Both the position numbers and the translations under genes were made by a program. A DNA stretch of 64,000 nt, taken from assembly GCA_963726295.1 (NCBI GenBank), contig CAVSBW010000001.1, positions 620,001 to 684,000 of the forward strand. The letters run 5' to 3'. Below the pieces are notes generated by a model. That model saw nothing but the letters and a program-made list of their open reading frames with translations, did no database searches and was not told the DNA's origin. Shown piece by piece: positions 1-8,424 of the stretch (position 1 is its first letter; the number at the start of each line of letters is the position of its first letter). The DNA is from DASSQJ01 sp963726295. Its GTDB lineage: Bacteria; Actinomycetota; Actinomycetes; Actinomycetales; Dermatophilaceae.

Positions 1-1
1 C

Positions 2-1099
2 GCCCACGACCGCCACCGCACGGTCGACGACGCCCCGTTCGGCGGCGGCGCCGGCATGGTGATGACACCGCAGCCGTGGGCCGAGGCCCTCGACCACGTG
101 GTGGCGACCGGCCGAGATGACGGCACCCGCGTGCCGCACCTGCTGGTGCCCGGTCCGGGTGGGGTGCCCTTCACGCAGGCCATGGCCCGGCGGCTCGCCG
201 AGGAGCCGTGGCTCGCATTCGCGTGCGGACGCTACGAGGGCATCGACGAGCGGGTCTACGAGCACGCCGCCGAGCGGATGCCGGTGACGGTGGTCTCGCT
301 CGGCGACTACGTGCTGAACGGTGGAGAGGTGGCGGTGCTGGCCGTCATCGAGGCGGTGGCGCGGCTGCTCCCGGGCGTCGTGGGCAACGCCGAGTCACTC
401 GTCGAGGAGTCGCACGAGGGCGGCCTGCTCGAGTACCCCGTCTACACGCGGCCGGCATCGTGGAACGACGACGGCACCGTGCGCGACGTCCCCCCGGTGC
501 TGCTCGGCGGCGACCACGGCGCGGTCGCCCGCTGGCGGCACGAGCAACGGCTGGCACGCACCGCGGCCCGCCGCCCCGATCTGCTCGCGTCCGCGGCCGC
601 GACGTCCTCGCTGGCCGACCTCGACGTGCGGGTCGCCACGCCCGCGGACGCCCCCGAGCTCCTCGTGCTCCAGCGGGCCTGCTGGATGCAGGAGGGGCGG
701 GTCTCGGGGTCGTGGCACATCCCGCCGCTCGAGGAGTCGCTGGACGACGTCGTGGCCGGGCTCCGGGAGTGGACGACGTGGGTGGCCCGGGTGCCGTCCG
801 CGGGCGACGTGCCGGGTCGCCTGGTCGCCTCCGCCCGGGGGCGAGTCCGTCCGGGTGACCCGACGGTGTGGGAGACCGGGCGGCTCATGGTCGCCGCCGA
901 CCTGCAGGGCCGTGGGCTCGGGCGGGCCCTGCTCGAGCACGCCGAGTCCGCGGCACCGGCATCTGTCCTGACCTACTGGATCAACACCGGAAGGGTGAGC
1001 GAGGGCAACCAGCGCCGGTACCGGCGCGCCGGGTACCGCGTCGTGCCCGGCGAGGGCACATACCCGGGCACGGTCGACCTCACCAAGCGCCGCCGCTGA
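2..1099 (+). CDS. trmD: tRNA (guanine-N1)-methyltransferase TrmD fused to a GNAT acetyltransferase domain (5' end cut by window)
   Basis: The reading frame is open from base 2, so the N-terminus lies upstream of the window. The first ~200 visible residues are TrmD, the SPOUT methyltransferase that makes m1G37 in tRNA with S-adenosylmethionine. Seen are the start motif DDAPFGGGAGMVM, the substrate motif GRYEGIDERV and the trefoil-knot loop GDYVLNGGEVAVL. From about base 625 the chain continues without a stop into a second ~155-residue domain beginning VRVATPADAPELLVLQ. Its RLMVAADLQGRGLGRALL is the acetyl-CoA-binding signature of GNAT enzymes. The fusion is in one frame and not an artefact of two ORFs. 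The acetyltransferase substrate cannot be inferred. trmD normally precedes rplS, which is the next plus-strand gene here, after an antisense permease gene. Confidence 0.93.
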   Translation, partial: AHDRHRTVDDAPFGGGAGMVMTPQPWAEALDHVVATGRDDGTRVPHLLVPGPGGVPFTQAMARRLAEEPWLAFACGRYEGIDERVYEHAAERMPVTVVSLGDYVLNGGEVAVLAVIEAVARLLPGVVGNAESLVEESHEGGLLEYPVYTRPASWNDDGTVRDVPPVLLGGDHGAVARWRHEQRLARTAARRPDLLASAAATSSLADLDVRVATPADAPELLVLQRACWMQEGRVSGSWHIPPLEESLDDVVAGLREWTTWVARVPSAGDVPGRLVASARGRVRPGDPTVWETGRLMVAADLQGRGLGRALLEHAESAAPASVLTYWINTGRVSEGNQRRYRRAGYRVVPGEGTYPGTVDLTKRRR

Positions 1100-1137
1100 G
1101 CCGCCCCGCCCCGGGAGACACGGACGGTCGAGGCGGG

Positions 1138-1896
1138 TCAGGGGCGCAGCGAGGCCTTCAGGTCATCCGGTAGCAGCAGCGCCCGGCCGATCAGCCGCTC
1201 GGCGACGACCGCGGTCGTCGTCTGCGCCGCCATGATGCCGACGAGCACGAGCACCTGGGCCGTGGCGGCCTGGGCCGGTGTGCCACCCCCGAGGAGGACA
1301 CCGATGAAGGCGCCCGGCAGGGTCACGACGCCGGCAGTGCGCACCTGGTCGAGTCCGGGGATCAGCGCCTCGGGGATGCGGCGGTGCACGATCTCGTCGA
1401 TGGCCTGGGCCCGGGTGAGCCCGAGCGACAGGGCGGCCTCGTACTGCGGGTGCTCCTCGCGCAGCGCGGCGAAGGCGCGGCGACCGGCGAGTGTGTGCCC
1501 GTTCATGGTGTTGCCGGCAAGGATGCCGACGACGGGGATCAGGGCCGCGCCGGTGGCGGGCACGGTGCCGGTGAGGAGGATGACCGCGACCACCGGCAGG
1601 AGGCCCGAGAGCATGGCGAGGGTCGCCCACGGCCACGCACCGGGGGCGCCGATGCGACGCACGGTGGTGACGACGGCGATGCTGAACATGACGCAGAGCA
1701 GACCCACCGACAGCCACAACGAGGAGATGACACTGGCGATGACCAGGGCCGCGATCCCGAGCTGGACCACGGCACGGAACGCCGCGAACCCCGTCGACCC
1801 CGGGGCCGGCAGCCGGCCCACGTGGTACATCACGAAGGTCAGCGCGAGGAGCAGGACCACGGCGATGGCGACGGGGAGCCCCGGGTCGATGGTCAC
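1138..1896 (-). CDS. FetB/UPF0014-family ABC transporter permease
   Basis: A 252-residue polytopic membrane protein with about seven hydrophobic segments. The UPF0014/FetB family signature is visible in the middle: PVVGILAGNTMNG, followed by the EAALSLGLTRAQAI segment and the VTLPGAFIGVLLGG loop. FetB is the permease of the FetAB system linked to iron export and oxidative-stress resistance in Escherichia coli. A FetA ATPase gene is not adjacent, so the partner must lie elsewhere or the protein works differently. I chose the GTG at 1896, giving MTIDPGLPVAIAVV, because the upstream in-frame extension is Arg/Pro-rich and overlaps the rplS leader. It is antisense to the trmD-rplS pair and separates those two co-conserved genes. 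Confidence 0.85.
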   Translation of the reverse strand: MTIDPGLPVAIAVVLLLALTFVMYHVGRLPAPGSTGFAAFRAVVQLGIAALVIASVISSLWLSVGLLCVMFSIAVVTTVRRIGAPGAWPWATLAMLSGLLPVVAVILLTGTVPATGAALIPVVGILAGNTMNGHTLAGRRAFAALREEHPQYEAALSLGLTRAQAIDEIVHRRIPEALIPGLDQVRTAGVVTLPGAFIGVLLGGGTPAQAATAQVLVLVGIMAAQTTTAVVAERLIGRALLLPDDLKASLRP

Positions 1897-2108
1897 CGCG
1901 GCAGGATAGGCGGCGGCCGACGGATTTCTCGGTGTGCCCCTCCCTCTGGCAGACTGGGACGCTGCGTCACGTCGACGAACGGCCCCCGCCACAGGGGGAG
2001 TGCCGGACCCCGGTCCCACGGCATGCGGCCCGGCGAGAAGCGACCCGAGAACGAGCAGTACCGAGAACCGCGGATGACCTGTGGCAGCCCGCGAGAAAGC
2101 GAACCGTC

Positions 2109-2468
2109 ATGCAGCGTTTCGACGAGCTCGACCGCGCGTCGATGAAGACCGATGTCCCCGCGTTCCGCGCCGGTGACACCGTCAAGGTCCACGTCAAGGT
2201 CGTCGAGGGCACGCGCTCCCGCATCCAGGTCTTCCAAGGCGTCGTCATCCGCCGCCACGGTGGGGGCCTCGCCGAGACCTTCACCGTCCGCAAGGTCTCC
2301 TTCGGTGTGGGTGTCGAGCGCACCTTCCCGGTGCACACCCCGATCATCGACAAGATCGAGGTCGTCACCCGCGGCGACGTCCGCCGGGCGAAGCTGTACT
2401 ACCTGCGCGACCTGCGCGGCAAGGCGGCCAAGATCAAGGAGAAGCGGGACACCCCCGTCCGCTCCTGA
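2109..2468 (+). CDS. rplS: 50S ribosomal protein L19
   Basis: A 119-residue protein colinear with bacterial L19. It shows the characteristic FRAGDTVKVHVKVVEG, RIQVFQGVVIRRHGGG and GVGVERTFPVHTP segments and the terminal KLYYLRDLRGKAAKIKE. L19 sits at the 30S-50S interface and helps form an intersubunit bridge. The ATG at 2109 is the usual L19 start (MQRFDELD). A longer in-frame extension back to 1932 is leader sequence. The ~210 bp upstream contains the fetB-like start on the other strand and probably the rplS promoter and leader; I could not assign a -10 box with confidence. Confidence 0.98.
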   Translation: MQRFDELDRASMKTDVPAFRAGDTVKVHVKVVEGTRSRIQVFQGVVIRRHGGGLAETFTVRKVSFGVGVERTFPVHTPIIDKIEVVTRGDVRRAKLYYLRDLRGKAAKIKEKRDTPVRS

Positions 2469-2511
2469 GCCCGTTCTCGTCACCACGGTCCGCACCGCCA
2501 CGAGGGCCGAC

Positions 2512-2517
2512 TAGTCT
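2512..2517 (+). promoter_or_regulatory. Putative -10 box (TAGTCT) of a leaderless transcript
   Basis: TAGTCT matches the actinobacterial TAnnnT -10 element. It ends 9 nt before ATG 2527 and 6 nt before an in-frame GTG at 2524, the spacing expected for a leaderless mRNA. No Shine-Dalgarno sequence is present. This is inference from position and motif only. Confidence 0.45.
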
Positions 2518-2526
2518 CTCGTGGTG

Positions 2527-3033
2527 ATGCAACGGACCCACGCCGACCCGGCGCCCCGCTCCGACGTGGCGGACGCCGGGTCGAGGCGTCCCCGGGTCCT
2601 TCCGGTCCTCGTGGCCGGGGTGCTCGTGGCCGCGTGCGTGCGCGGGTTCATCGTGGAGTCCTTCGTCGTCCCGTCGGACGCCCTGGCGCCGACAGTGAAA
2701 CCAGGAGAGCGCGTCCTCGTGTGGAAAGCCGCCCCGAGACCCGGTCCCGGCGACCTCGTCGTCGTCGAGACCAGCGCCCCGGGTGACGGCGACGCGCCCG
2801 CCGGCGGCCCCGCACCGGTGGTCTCCCGGGTGCTGGGTGCCGTGGCCCGCGCGCTCGGCGTGAGCACCTCACCCACCGACGTGCTGGCCGTCGTGGCCGG
2901 CTCCGACGGCGCCACCGTCGAGCTCTCCGCCCCCGAGGAGACGAGTGTTCCGGCCGACGAGGTCGTCGGCGTGGCCGCGTTCCGCTTCTGGCCGATCGAC
3001 CGGCTCGGCCCGGTCAGCCAGGTGGCGAAGTGA
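2527..3033 (+). CDS. Catalytically degenerate signal peptidase I-like protein
   Basis: A 168-residue membrane protein with one N-terminal transmembrane segment (about residues 24-42) and an S26-like domain. It aligns with signal peptidase I: FIVESFVVPSDALAPTV corresponds to FIQAFYIPSGSMENTL of the neighbouring enzyme. The nucleophile serine of the PSxSM motif is replaced by alanine (Ala52), and the KRVIGLPGD segment carrying the general-base lysine is absent. Proteolytic activity is therefore unlikely. The gene overlaps lepB by 4 nt (GTGA), so the two are probably translated together, and a regulatory or scaffold role next to the active enzyme is possible. Start candidates are GTG 2521, GTG 2524 and ATG 2527; I prefer 2527 because of the -10 box at 2512. 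Confidence 0.75.
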   Translation: MQRTHADPAPRSDVADAGSRRPRVLPVLVAGVLVAACVRGFIVESFVVPSDALAPTVKPGERVLVWKAAPRPGPGDLVVVETSAPGDGDAPAGGPAPVVSRVLGAVARALGVSTSPTDVLAVVAGSDGATVELSAPEETSVPADEVVGVAAFRFWPIDRLGPVSQVAK

Positions 3034-3815
3034 GCGACGAGCGGTCCGCCGCCGGCGCCGGCCCGGCCGGCGGTGGCATCCCGGCGGAGACGACCGACAC
3101 CCCCGACGAGCGCGGGACCGGGTTCCTCGGCCACGTCGGAGCGGCGCTGCGCGAGATCGTGCTCGTTCTCGTCATGGCGATGGTCCTGTCCTTCGTGGTC
3201 AAGACCTGGTTCATCCAGGCGTTCTACATCCCGTCCGGGTCGATGGAGAACACCCTCCTCATCGGCGACCGGGTCGTCGTCTCCAAGCTGACGCCGGGCC
3301 CCATCGATCTCGAGCGCGGCGACGTCGTCGTCTTCCAGGACCCGGGCGGCTGGCTCGACACCGTGCCCCTCCCCGAGCGCGAGGGCCTGGGCGGGGCAAT
3401 CCACCGGCTCCTCGTCTTCGTCGGGCTGTTCCCCAGCGAGTCCGAGGACCACCTCATCAAGCGGGTCATCGGGCTGCCCGGCGACACGGTCACGTGCTGC
3501 GGCGAGGACGGCCGGCTCAGCGTCAACGGCGTGCCGGTCGACGAGACCTACGTCCGCCCCGGCGACTCGCCGAGCGATGTACCGATCGACGTCACCATTC
3601 CGCCGGGGCGGATCTGGGTCATGGGCGACCACCGCTCCGACAGCGAGGACTCGCGCTACCACGACCCCAACGGCGACGGCGCCCAGGGCTCGGTCCCCCT
3701 GGCGGACGTCACCGGTCGCGCGATCGGCATCGTCTGGCCCTTCGAGCGGTTCTCGTGGCTCTCCGACCACCCGGAGGTCTTCGCGAACGTGCCCGACCCG
3801 GTGGGGGCCGGATGA
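3030..3815 (+). CDS. lepB: Signal peptidase I
   Basis: A 261-residue membrane-bound protease that removes signal peptides from exported proteins. A disordered N-terminal stretch is followed by a transmembrane helix at about residues 41-60. The catalytic serine motif PSGSMENTL places the nucleophile at Ser71, and the catalytic lysine is in HLIKRVIGLPGD (Lys144). The C-terminal box GRIWVMGDHRSDSEDSR is also present, so all S26A landmarks are intact. It overlaps the upstream degenerate paralogue and the downstream rnhB by 4 nt each. This gives a tightly coupled lepB-like, lepB, rnhB, DUF2469 operon. rplS-lepB-rnhB is the order in Mycobacterium too. Confidence 0.96.
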   Translation: MSDERSAAGAGPAGGGIPAETTDTPDERGTGFLGHVGAALREIVLVLVMAMVLSFVVKTWFIQAFYIPSGSMENTLLIGDRVVVSKLTPGPIDLERGDVVVFQDPGGWLDTVPLPEREGLGGAIHRLLVFVGLFPSESEDHLIKRVIGLPGDTVTCCGEDGRLSVNGVPVDETYVRPGDSPSDVPIDVTIPPGRIWVMGDHRSDSEDSRYHDPNGDGAQGSVPLADVTGRAIGIVWPFERFSWLSDHPEVFANVPDPVGAG

Positions 3816-4621
3816 GCCCCACTCGCCCACCGAGGAAGCCGAGCCTGCGGGTGGAGCGGGCTCTCCAGCGAGACGGCCACCGGGTGCTCGCCGGGATGGA
3901 CGAGGTCGGTCGGGGGGCGCTCGCCGGACCGGTCACGGTCGGGGTGGTCGTCATCGACGAGTCGGTGCGCACGGCGCCGCAGGGGGTCAAGGACTCCAAG
4001 CTCCTCCAGCCGCACGCGCGCGAACGGATGGTGCCCCGCATCGAGCGCTGGGCCCTCGCCCACGCCGTGGCCCACGCCAGCGCCGACGAGATCGACGCCG
4101 TCGGCATCATCGCGGCGCTCCGCCTCGCGGGTCTGCGCGCCCTGGCCGCGTGCGGCCTGACGCCCGACCTCGTCATCCTCGACGGCAACCACGACTGGCT
4201 CACCGCTCCGCAGGACGTCGGCCTGCTGGCCTTCGCCCACGAGGACGCGGTCGAGGCCCCGCCCGTGACGACGATGGTCAAGGCCGACCTGAAGTGCTCC
4301 TCGGTGGCCGCCGCGAGCGTGCTCGCCAAGGTCACCCGTGACCGGATCATGGTCGAGCTCGGCGCGGAGGACGGCGAGCACGCCGTCTACGGCTGGACCG
4401 AGAACAAGGGATACGCCGCGCCGGAGCATCTCGACGCGCTGCGTCGACACGGACCGTCGGTGTGGCACCGCCGCTCGTGGCGGCTGCCGGGGTGCATGGA
4501 CGATGATGAGGCCGTGGTCGGCGCACTCCCGGCGGCCGGCGCCGGACCGGACGACCCCCGACCGCTGGACGTGGGCCTCGACCTGGGCCCCCCCGACCTG
4601 GAACGAGTGGGAGAGCGATGA
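3812..4621 (+). CDS. rnhB: Ribonuclease HII
   Basis: A 269-residue RNase HII, which cleaves the RNA strand of RNA-DNA hybrids and single ribonucleotides misincorporated in DNA. The active-site motif GMDEVGRGALAGPV carries the first acidic pair. LVILDGNHDW and the KADLKCSSVAAASVLAKVTRD helix supply the remaining conserved residues. GYAAPEHLDALRRHG is the family's C-terminal signature. The tail of about 40 residues after RRSWRLPGC is acidic and probably not part of the fold. The ATG at 3812 overlaps the lepB stop (ATGA). The stop in turn overlaps the next start at 4618. Confidence 0.96.
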   Translation: MSPTRPPRKPSLRVERALQRDGHRVLAGMDEVGRGALAGPVTVGVVVIDESVRTAPQGVKDSKLLQPHARERMVPRIERWALAHAVAHASADEIDAVGIIAALRLAGLRALAACGLTPDLVILDGNHDWLTAPQDVGLLAFAHEDAVEAPPVTTMVKADLKCSSVAAASVLAKVTRDRIMVELGAEDGEHAVYGWTENKGYAAPEHLDALRRHGPSVWHRRSWRLPGCMDDDEAVVGALPAAGAGPDDPRPLDVGLDLGPPDLERVGER

Positions 4622-4932
4622 GCTCGGAGGACCTAGAGAAGTACGAGAGCGAGGCGGAGCTCGCGCTCTACCGCGAGTACCGCGACGTGGTCGGCCTGTT
4701 CAGCCACGTCGTCGAGACCGAGCGCCGCTTCTACCTGTGCAACAGCGTCGACGTGAAGGTGCGCAGCGACTCCGGCGAGGTGTTCTTCGACGTGACGATG
4801 CACGACGCCTGGGTCTGGGACATCTACCGGCCGGCCCGCTTCGCCAAGACGGTCCGGGTCGTGACGTTCAAGGACGTCAACGTCGAGGAGCTGGCCAAGA
4901 GCGACCTCGAGCTGCCGAAGGGCGAGTTCTAG
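4618..4932 (+). CDS. DUF2469 family protein
   Basis: A 104-residue soluble acidic protein, MSSEDLEKYESEAELALYREYRDVV to its end KSDLELPKGEF. It matches the actinobacterial DUF2469 family (Rv2901c type), which is found next to rnhB across the phylum. The function is unknown. Charged residues dominate, there is no membrane segment, and a conserved aromatic stretch (DAWVWDIYRPARF) lies near residue 65. Its ATG overlaps the rnhB stop by 4 nt, so it is the last gene of the lepB-rnhB unit. The 236 bp that follow up to yraN contain no gene I can support. Confidence 0.9.
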   Translation: MSSEDLEKYESEAELALYREYRDVVGLFSHVVETERRFYLCNSVDVKVRSDSGEVFFDVTMHDAWVWDIYRPARFAKTVRVVTFKDVNVEELAKSDLELPKGEF

Positions 4933-5168
4933 CCCGGCCGGGCCGCGACGCGCCACGACGTGCCGCACCGGTCGCGACCGCCTCGTCGTGCCCGGCACCG
5001 CGGCGGGCCGCCCCACGTCGTCGGTCACCCCGGACTGTCCCGGCGGGTCCTCGGCGGTGGCCGCCGGTCGTCGCACGGGTTCTCCACATGCCCGGGGGTG
5101 GCCCGGCGCCGTCCACAGGCCTACTGCGGGGGCTTGGGTCCGCCCGCGTGCCGGGGTTGGCTGGTGCC

Positions 5169-5561
5169 ATGACTTCGGTAGGGGACACGGCGTCCGGCGC
5201 AGTGACGCCGCGGGTGGCCCTCGGCCGCTACGGCGAGGAGCTCGTCGCGCGCTACCTGCGCGACCTGGGGATGGAGGTCGTGGACCGCAACTGGCGGTGC
5301 GAGCACGGGGAGGTCGACATCGTCGCCCGAGACGGGCCGTGCCTCGTCGTCTGTGAGGTCAAGACCCGTCGGGGCCTGGCGTTCGGGGATCCGGTCGAGG
5401 CCGTCACGGTGGCCAAGGCCCTCCGGCTGCGGCGGCTGGCCCAGGCGTACCTGCGCCAGCACCCGGGGCACCGCGGGCCCGTGCGCATCGACGTCGTCGG
5501 CGTCCTCTGCGAGGCGGGACAGCTACCGAGGGTCCGCCACGTCCGGGGGGTGGGGTCATGA
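5169..5561 (+). CDS. YraN/UPF0102 family endonuclease-like protein
   Basis: A 130-residue protein of the YraN family, which has a Holliday-junction-resolvase-like PD-(D/E)xK fold. The core HGEVDIVARDGPCLVVCEVKTRR shows the D...ExK arrangement expected for the metal-binding site. LGRYGEELVARYLRDLGMEVVDRNWR is the usual family N-terminus. The biological role is not established. The ATG at 5169 follows a noncoding stretch, and its stop overlaps the comM start (ATGA at 5558). yraN-comM-dprA is a conserved trio in actinobacteria. Confidence 0.9.
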   Translation: MTSVGDTASGAVTPRVALGRYGEELVARYLRDLGMEVVDRNWRCEHGEVDIVARDGPCLVVCEVKTRRGLAFGDPVEAVTVAKALRLRRLAQAYLRQHPGHRGPVRIDVVGVLCEAGQLPRVRHVRGVGS

Positions 5562-7120
5562 CGCTGGGCCTCGGCCGCACCCGTTCGGTGGCGCTGTCGG
5601 GTCTGGACGGCACGCTGGTCGACGTCGAGGCGCACATCGGTCAGGGGCTGCCGTACTTCTCGGTGGGCGGTCTGCCGGACGCCGCCTGCGCGCAGGCCCC
5701 GGACCGCATCCGGGCGGCGGCCGCGAGCTGTGGTGTGCCCGTCCCGCCCCACCGTGTAGTCGTCAACCTGTCGCCGGCGTCGATCCCCAAGCGGGGGTCC
5801 GGCTTCGACCTGCCGATCGCCGTGGCGGTGCTGGCGGCGGCCGGAGTCCTGTCCGCCCCCGCGATTCAGGACGTCGTGCACCTCGGTGAGCTCGCTCTCG
5901 ACGGCCGGCTGCGCGGCGTCCGCGGGGTCCTTCCCGCGGTGCTCGAGGCAGCGCGGCGCGGGGTGCGGCACGTGGTGGTCCCCCTCGAGAACGTCGCCGA
6001 GGCCCAGCTCGTCGACGACGTACAGGTGCACGGCGCCGGCTCGCTCCCCGACGTCCTCGCCTGGTACGTCGCCGCCGAGCGCGGGGAGCCGTTGCCGGTG
6101 TCGCCGCCGGCGCTGTCCACCGAAGCCGACCCGGCGGCCGTGGCAGCTCGCCCCGACCTCGCCGACGTCGTGGGCCAGCCCGAGGCCCGGGTGGCCCTCG
6201 AGCTCGCCGCGACCGGAGCCCACCACCTGCTCATGAGCGGCCCCCCGGGTGTCGGCAAGACGATGCTCGCCGAGCGGCTCGTGACGATCCTCCCGCCCCT
6301 CACGCGCGCGCAGGCCCTCGAGACCCATGCCATCCGGTCGCTGACGGGCCACGTCGGCGAGGTCACGCGGCTGGACCGCACGCCGCCCTTCGTTGCGCCC
6401 CACCACAGCACCTCCGTGGCCGCGCTCGCGGGCGGCGGTTCGGGCGTCGTGGTGCCCGGGGCGATCTCGCGGGCTCACCACGGGGTCCTCTTCCTCGACG
6501 AGGCGCCCGAGTTCAAGGGGTCGGTGCTGCAGGTGCTGCGACAGCCCCTGGAGTCCGGCGAGGTGGTCATCGCGCGTTCGCGGCAGGCGGTGTGCTACCC
6601 GGCTCGATTCCTCCTCGTCCTCGCCGCGAACCCGTGTCCGTGCGGCCGGTCCTACGGCAAGGCACTCGACTGCAGGTGCTCGGCCATGGAGATCCGGGGC
6701 TACGCCGGCCGACTGTCGGGGCCGCTCCTCGACCGGGTCGACCTCCAGGTGCAGGTTCCGCCCGTACGGCGGGCCGCATTCGGCGATGCCTCCGGTGAGG
6801 CCAGCAGCGTGGTCGCGGCTCGCGTCGCGGCCGCACGCGAGGTCCAGCGGGAACGGTGGCGATCGGCAGGCGGAGCAGGCTGGACCGTCAACGGCACGGT
6901 CCCCGGTCACGTGTTGCGCCGGCCACCCTTCCGCCTGTCCGGGCGGGTCACCGCCGACATCGACCACTCGCTCGACACCGGTCGGCTCACGCTGCGCGGG
7001 TACGACCGGGTGCTCCGGGTCGCGTGGTCGGCGGCGGACCTCGCGGGGCGCGGCTCACCATCTCGCAACGACGTCGCCACCGGGCTCCTCCTGCGACGCG
7101 GCGAGGCGGTGGCGGCGTGA
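5558..7120 (+). CDS. comM: YifB/ComM-type Mg-chelatase-like AAA+ ATPase
   Basis: A 520-residue protein. It has an N-terminal Lon-protease-like domain (to about residue 180) followed by a magnesium-chelatase-like AAA+ domain and a C-terminal lid. Walker A is MSGPPGVGKTM and Walker B is GVLFLDEAPEF. A cysteine cluster, NPCPCGRSYGKALDCRCS, is typical for the family. ComM in Gammaproteobacteria is a helicase that promotes branch migration during natural transformation; the role in actinobacteria is less clear. It lies directly before dprA, with the dprA GTG overlapping its stop (GTGA), which supports a shared DNA-uptake or recombination role. Confidence 0.93.
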   Translation: MTLGLGRTRSVALSGLDGTLVDVEAHIGQGLPYFSVGGLPDAACAQAPDRIRAAAASCGVPVPPHRVVVNLSPASIPKRGSGFDLPIAVAVLAAAGVLSAPAIQDVVHLGELALDGRLRGVRGVLPAVLEAARRGVRHVVVPLENVAEAQLVDDVQVHGAGSLPDVLAWYVAAERGEPLPVSPPALSTEADPAAVAARPDLADVVGQPEARVALELAATGAHHLLMSGPPGVGKTMLAERLVTILPPLTRAQALETHAIRSLTGHVGEVTRLDRTPPFVAPHHSTSVAALAGGGSGVVVPGAISRAHHGVLFLDEAPEFKGSVLQVLRQPLESGEVVIARSRQAVCYPARFLLVLAANPCPCGRSYGKALDCRCSAMEIRGYAGRLSGPLLDRVDLQVQVPPVRRAAFGDASGEASSVVAARVAAAREVQRERWRSAGGAGWTVNGTVPGHVLRRPPFRLSGRVTADIDHSLDTGRLTLRGYDRVLRVAWSAADLAGRGSPSRNDVATGLLLRRGEAVAA

Positions 7121-8273
7121 CCGCGTGCCGTCCGAGCTCGCTCGAGCGCGACGAGCGGTGGGCCCGGGTGGCGTTCGCCTACCTCGTGGAGCCCCGCAGC
7201 GGTCCGGCCACCCGTCTGGTCGCCGAGCTCGGAGCCGTCGAGGCCCTGTCCCGGTTGCGGGAGGGCCGCGAGCGGTCCTCGCCCGAGCTCACGGTCAGGC
7301 TCGACCGGCTCGACCTCGACGACCTGGCCCACGCAGCCCGCCGGCAGGGCGTGCACGTCCTCGTCCCGGGCGACGCCGGGTGGCCCGACGCCCTGGACCG
7401 GCACGAGTACCCGCCGCACTGCCTCTTCGTCCGGGGCGACCCCGACCTTGCCGGGCTGACGCACCGGGCGGTGGCGGTCGTGGGGTCCCGCGCGGCCACC
7501 CCCTACGGGGCACGGGTGGCCGCGGAGCTGGGGGAGGGGCTGGCCCAGCGACGCTGGACGGTGGTCAGTGGTGCCGCCTACGGCATCGACGTCGCTGCCC
7601 ACCGGGGGGCCCTCGCGTCCGAGGGTCCGACGGTGGCGGTCCTCGCCTGCGGGGCCGACACCGCCTACCCCGGGCCCACCGCGGCCTCCTGGACGAGGTC
7701 GCCCGGAGTGGCGCGGTGGTCAGCGAGGTACCGGTGGGCTCGGCGCCGTACCGGTCGAGGTTCCTCGCCCGCAACCGCATCATCGCCATGCTGTCCCGGA
7801 CCACCGTGGTGGTGGAGGCCGGCCTCCGGTCCGGGGCGTTGTCCACCGCCCGCGAGGCCGCACGGAACCAGGTGCCCGTGGCCGCCGTTCCTGGGCCGGT
7901 CACGAGCGCCACCTCGGCCGGCTGCCACCAGCTGGTCCGCGAGGCCGGCGCGGTGCTCGTCACCGACGCCGCCGAGGTCGCCGAGCTCGCGGCGCCGATC
8001 GGCGAGGACCTCCTCGACCCGGCGGAGCGCTGCGCACCTCGGACGCCAGAGGACGACCTGGACCCGGTCGAGTACCTCGTCTGGTCGGCGGCGCCGGTGC
8101 GCCGGACCCTCTCGACCGAGGCCCTGGGGATCGCTGCCGGCGTCGATGGGGCGCGGCTCCTCCCGGCCCTCGCGGCGCTCGAGTCGAAGGGCCTGCTCGT
8201 GCGGGTCCGCGGGGCCTGGCGCAAGCCGGTGGGCCGCCCTGGGCGCGCCGACGTCACCGCAGGTCAGGGATGA
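7117..8273 (+). pseudogene. dprA: DNA-processing protein DprA, interrupted by a single-base frameshift
   Basis: DprA loads RecA onto incoming single-stranded DNA. The first part, from GTG 7117, reads through the Rossmann-fold motifs VAVVGSRAATPYGARVA and SGAAYGIDVAAHRGAL and reaches ACGADTAYPGPT. There the frame is lost near 7680-7686. The remainder continues in the next frame: LLDEVARSGAVVSEVPVG, then FLARNRIIAMLS, and a C-terminal winged-helix segment ending at 8273. Comparison with the family (PxxxxxLL) suggests that one C was lost in the run at about 7684-7687. The flanking halves are not otherwise decayed, so this is either a very recent mutation or a base-calling error. The start overlaps the comM stop by 4 nt. 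Confidence 0.88.
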
Positions 8274-8424
8274 GCGACCGCTCCTGGACGGGGGGCTGAG
8301 CGGGCGTTGCGGTGCGCTGCTGCCGCGGTGCGGGTCGACGGTGGGGACGCACCGTGTCCGAGACGTCACCGCGAGGTTGGGCGAGTTCGTTGCGAAGGTG
8401 CCCTCGGGATGACACCGTTGGCTG

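Noticed and set aside
345..940. Long antisense ORFs across trmD and similar overlapping frames throughout
   Set aside because: They are composition artefacts of GC-rich coding sequence (Arg/Pro/Ala-rich, no motifs) and lie opposite well-supported genes.
1932..2108. Longer in-frame N-terminal extension of rplS
   Set aside because: The extension is Arg/Pro-rich, does not resemble L19, and the family start MQRFDELD coincides with ATG 2109.
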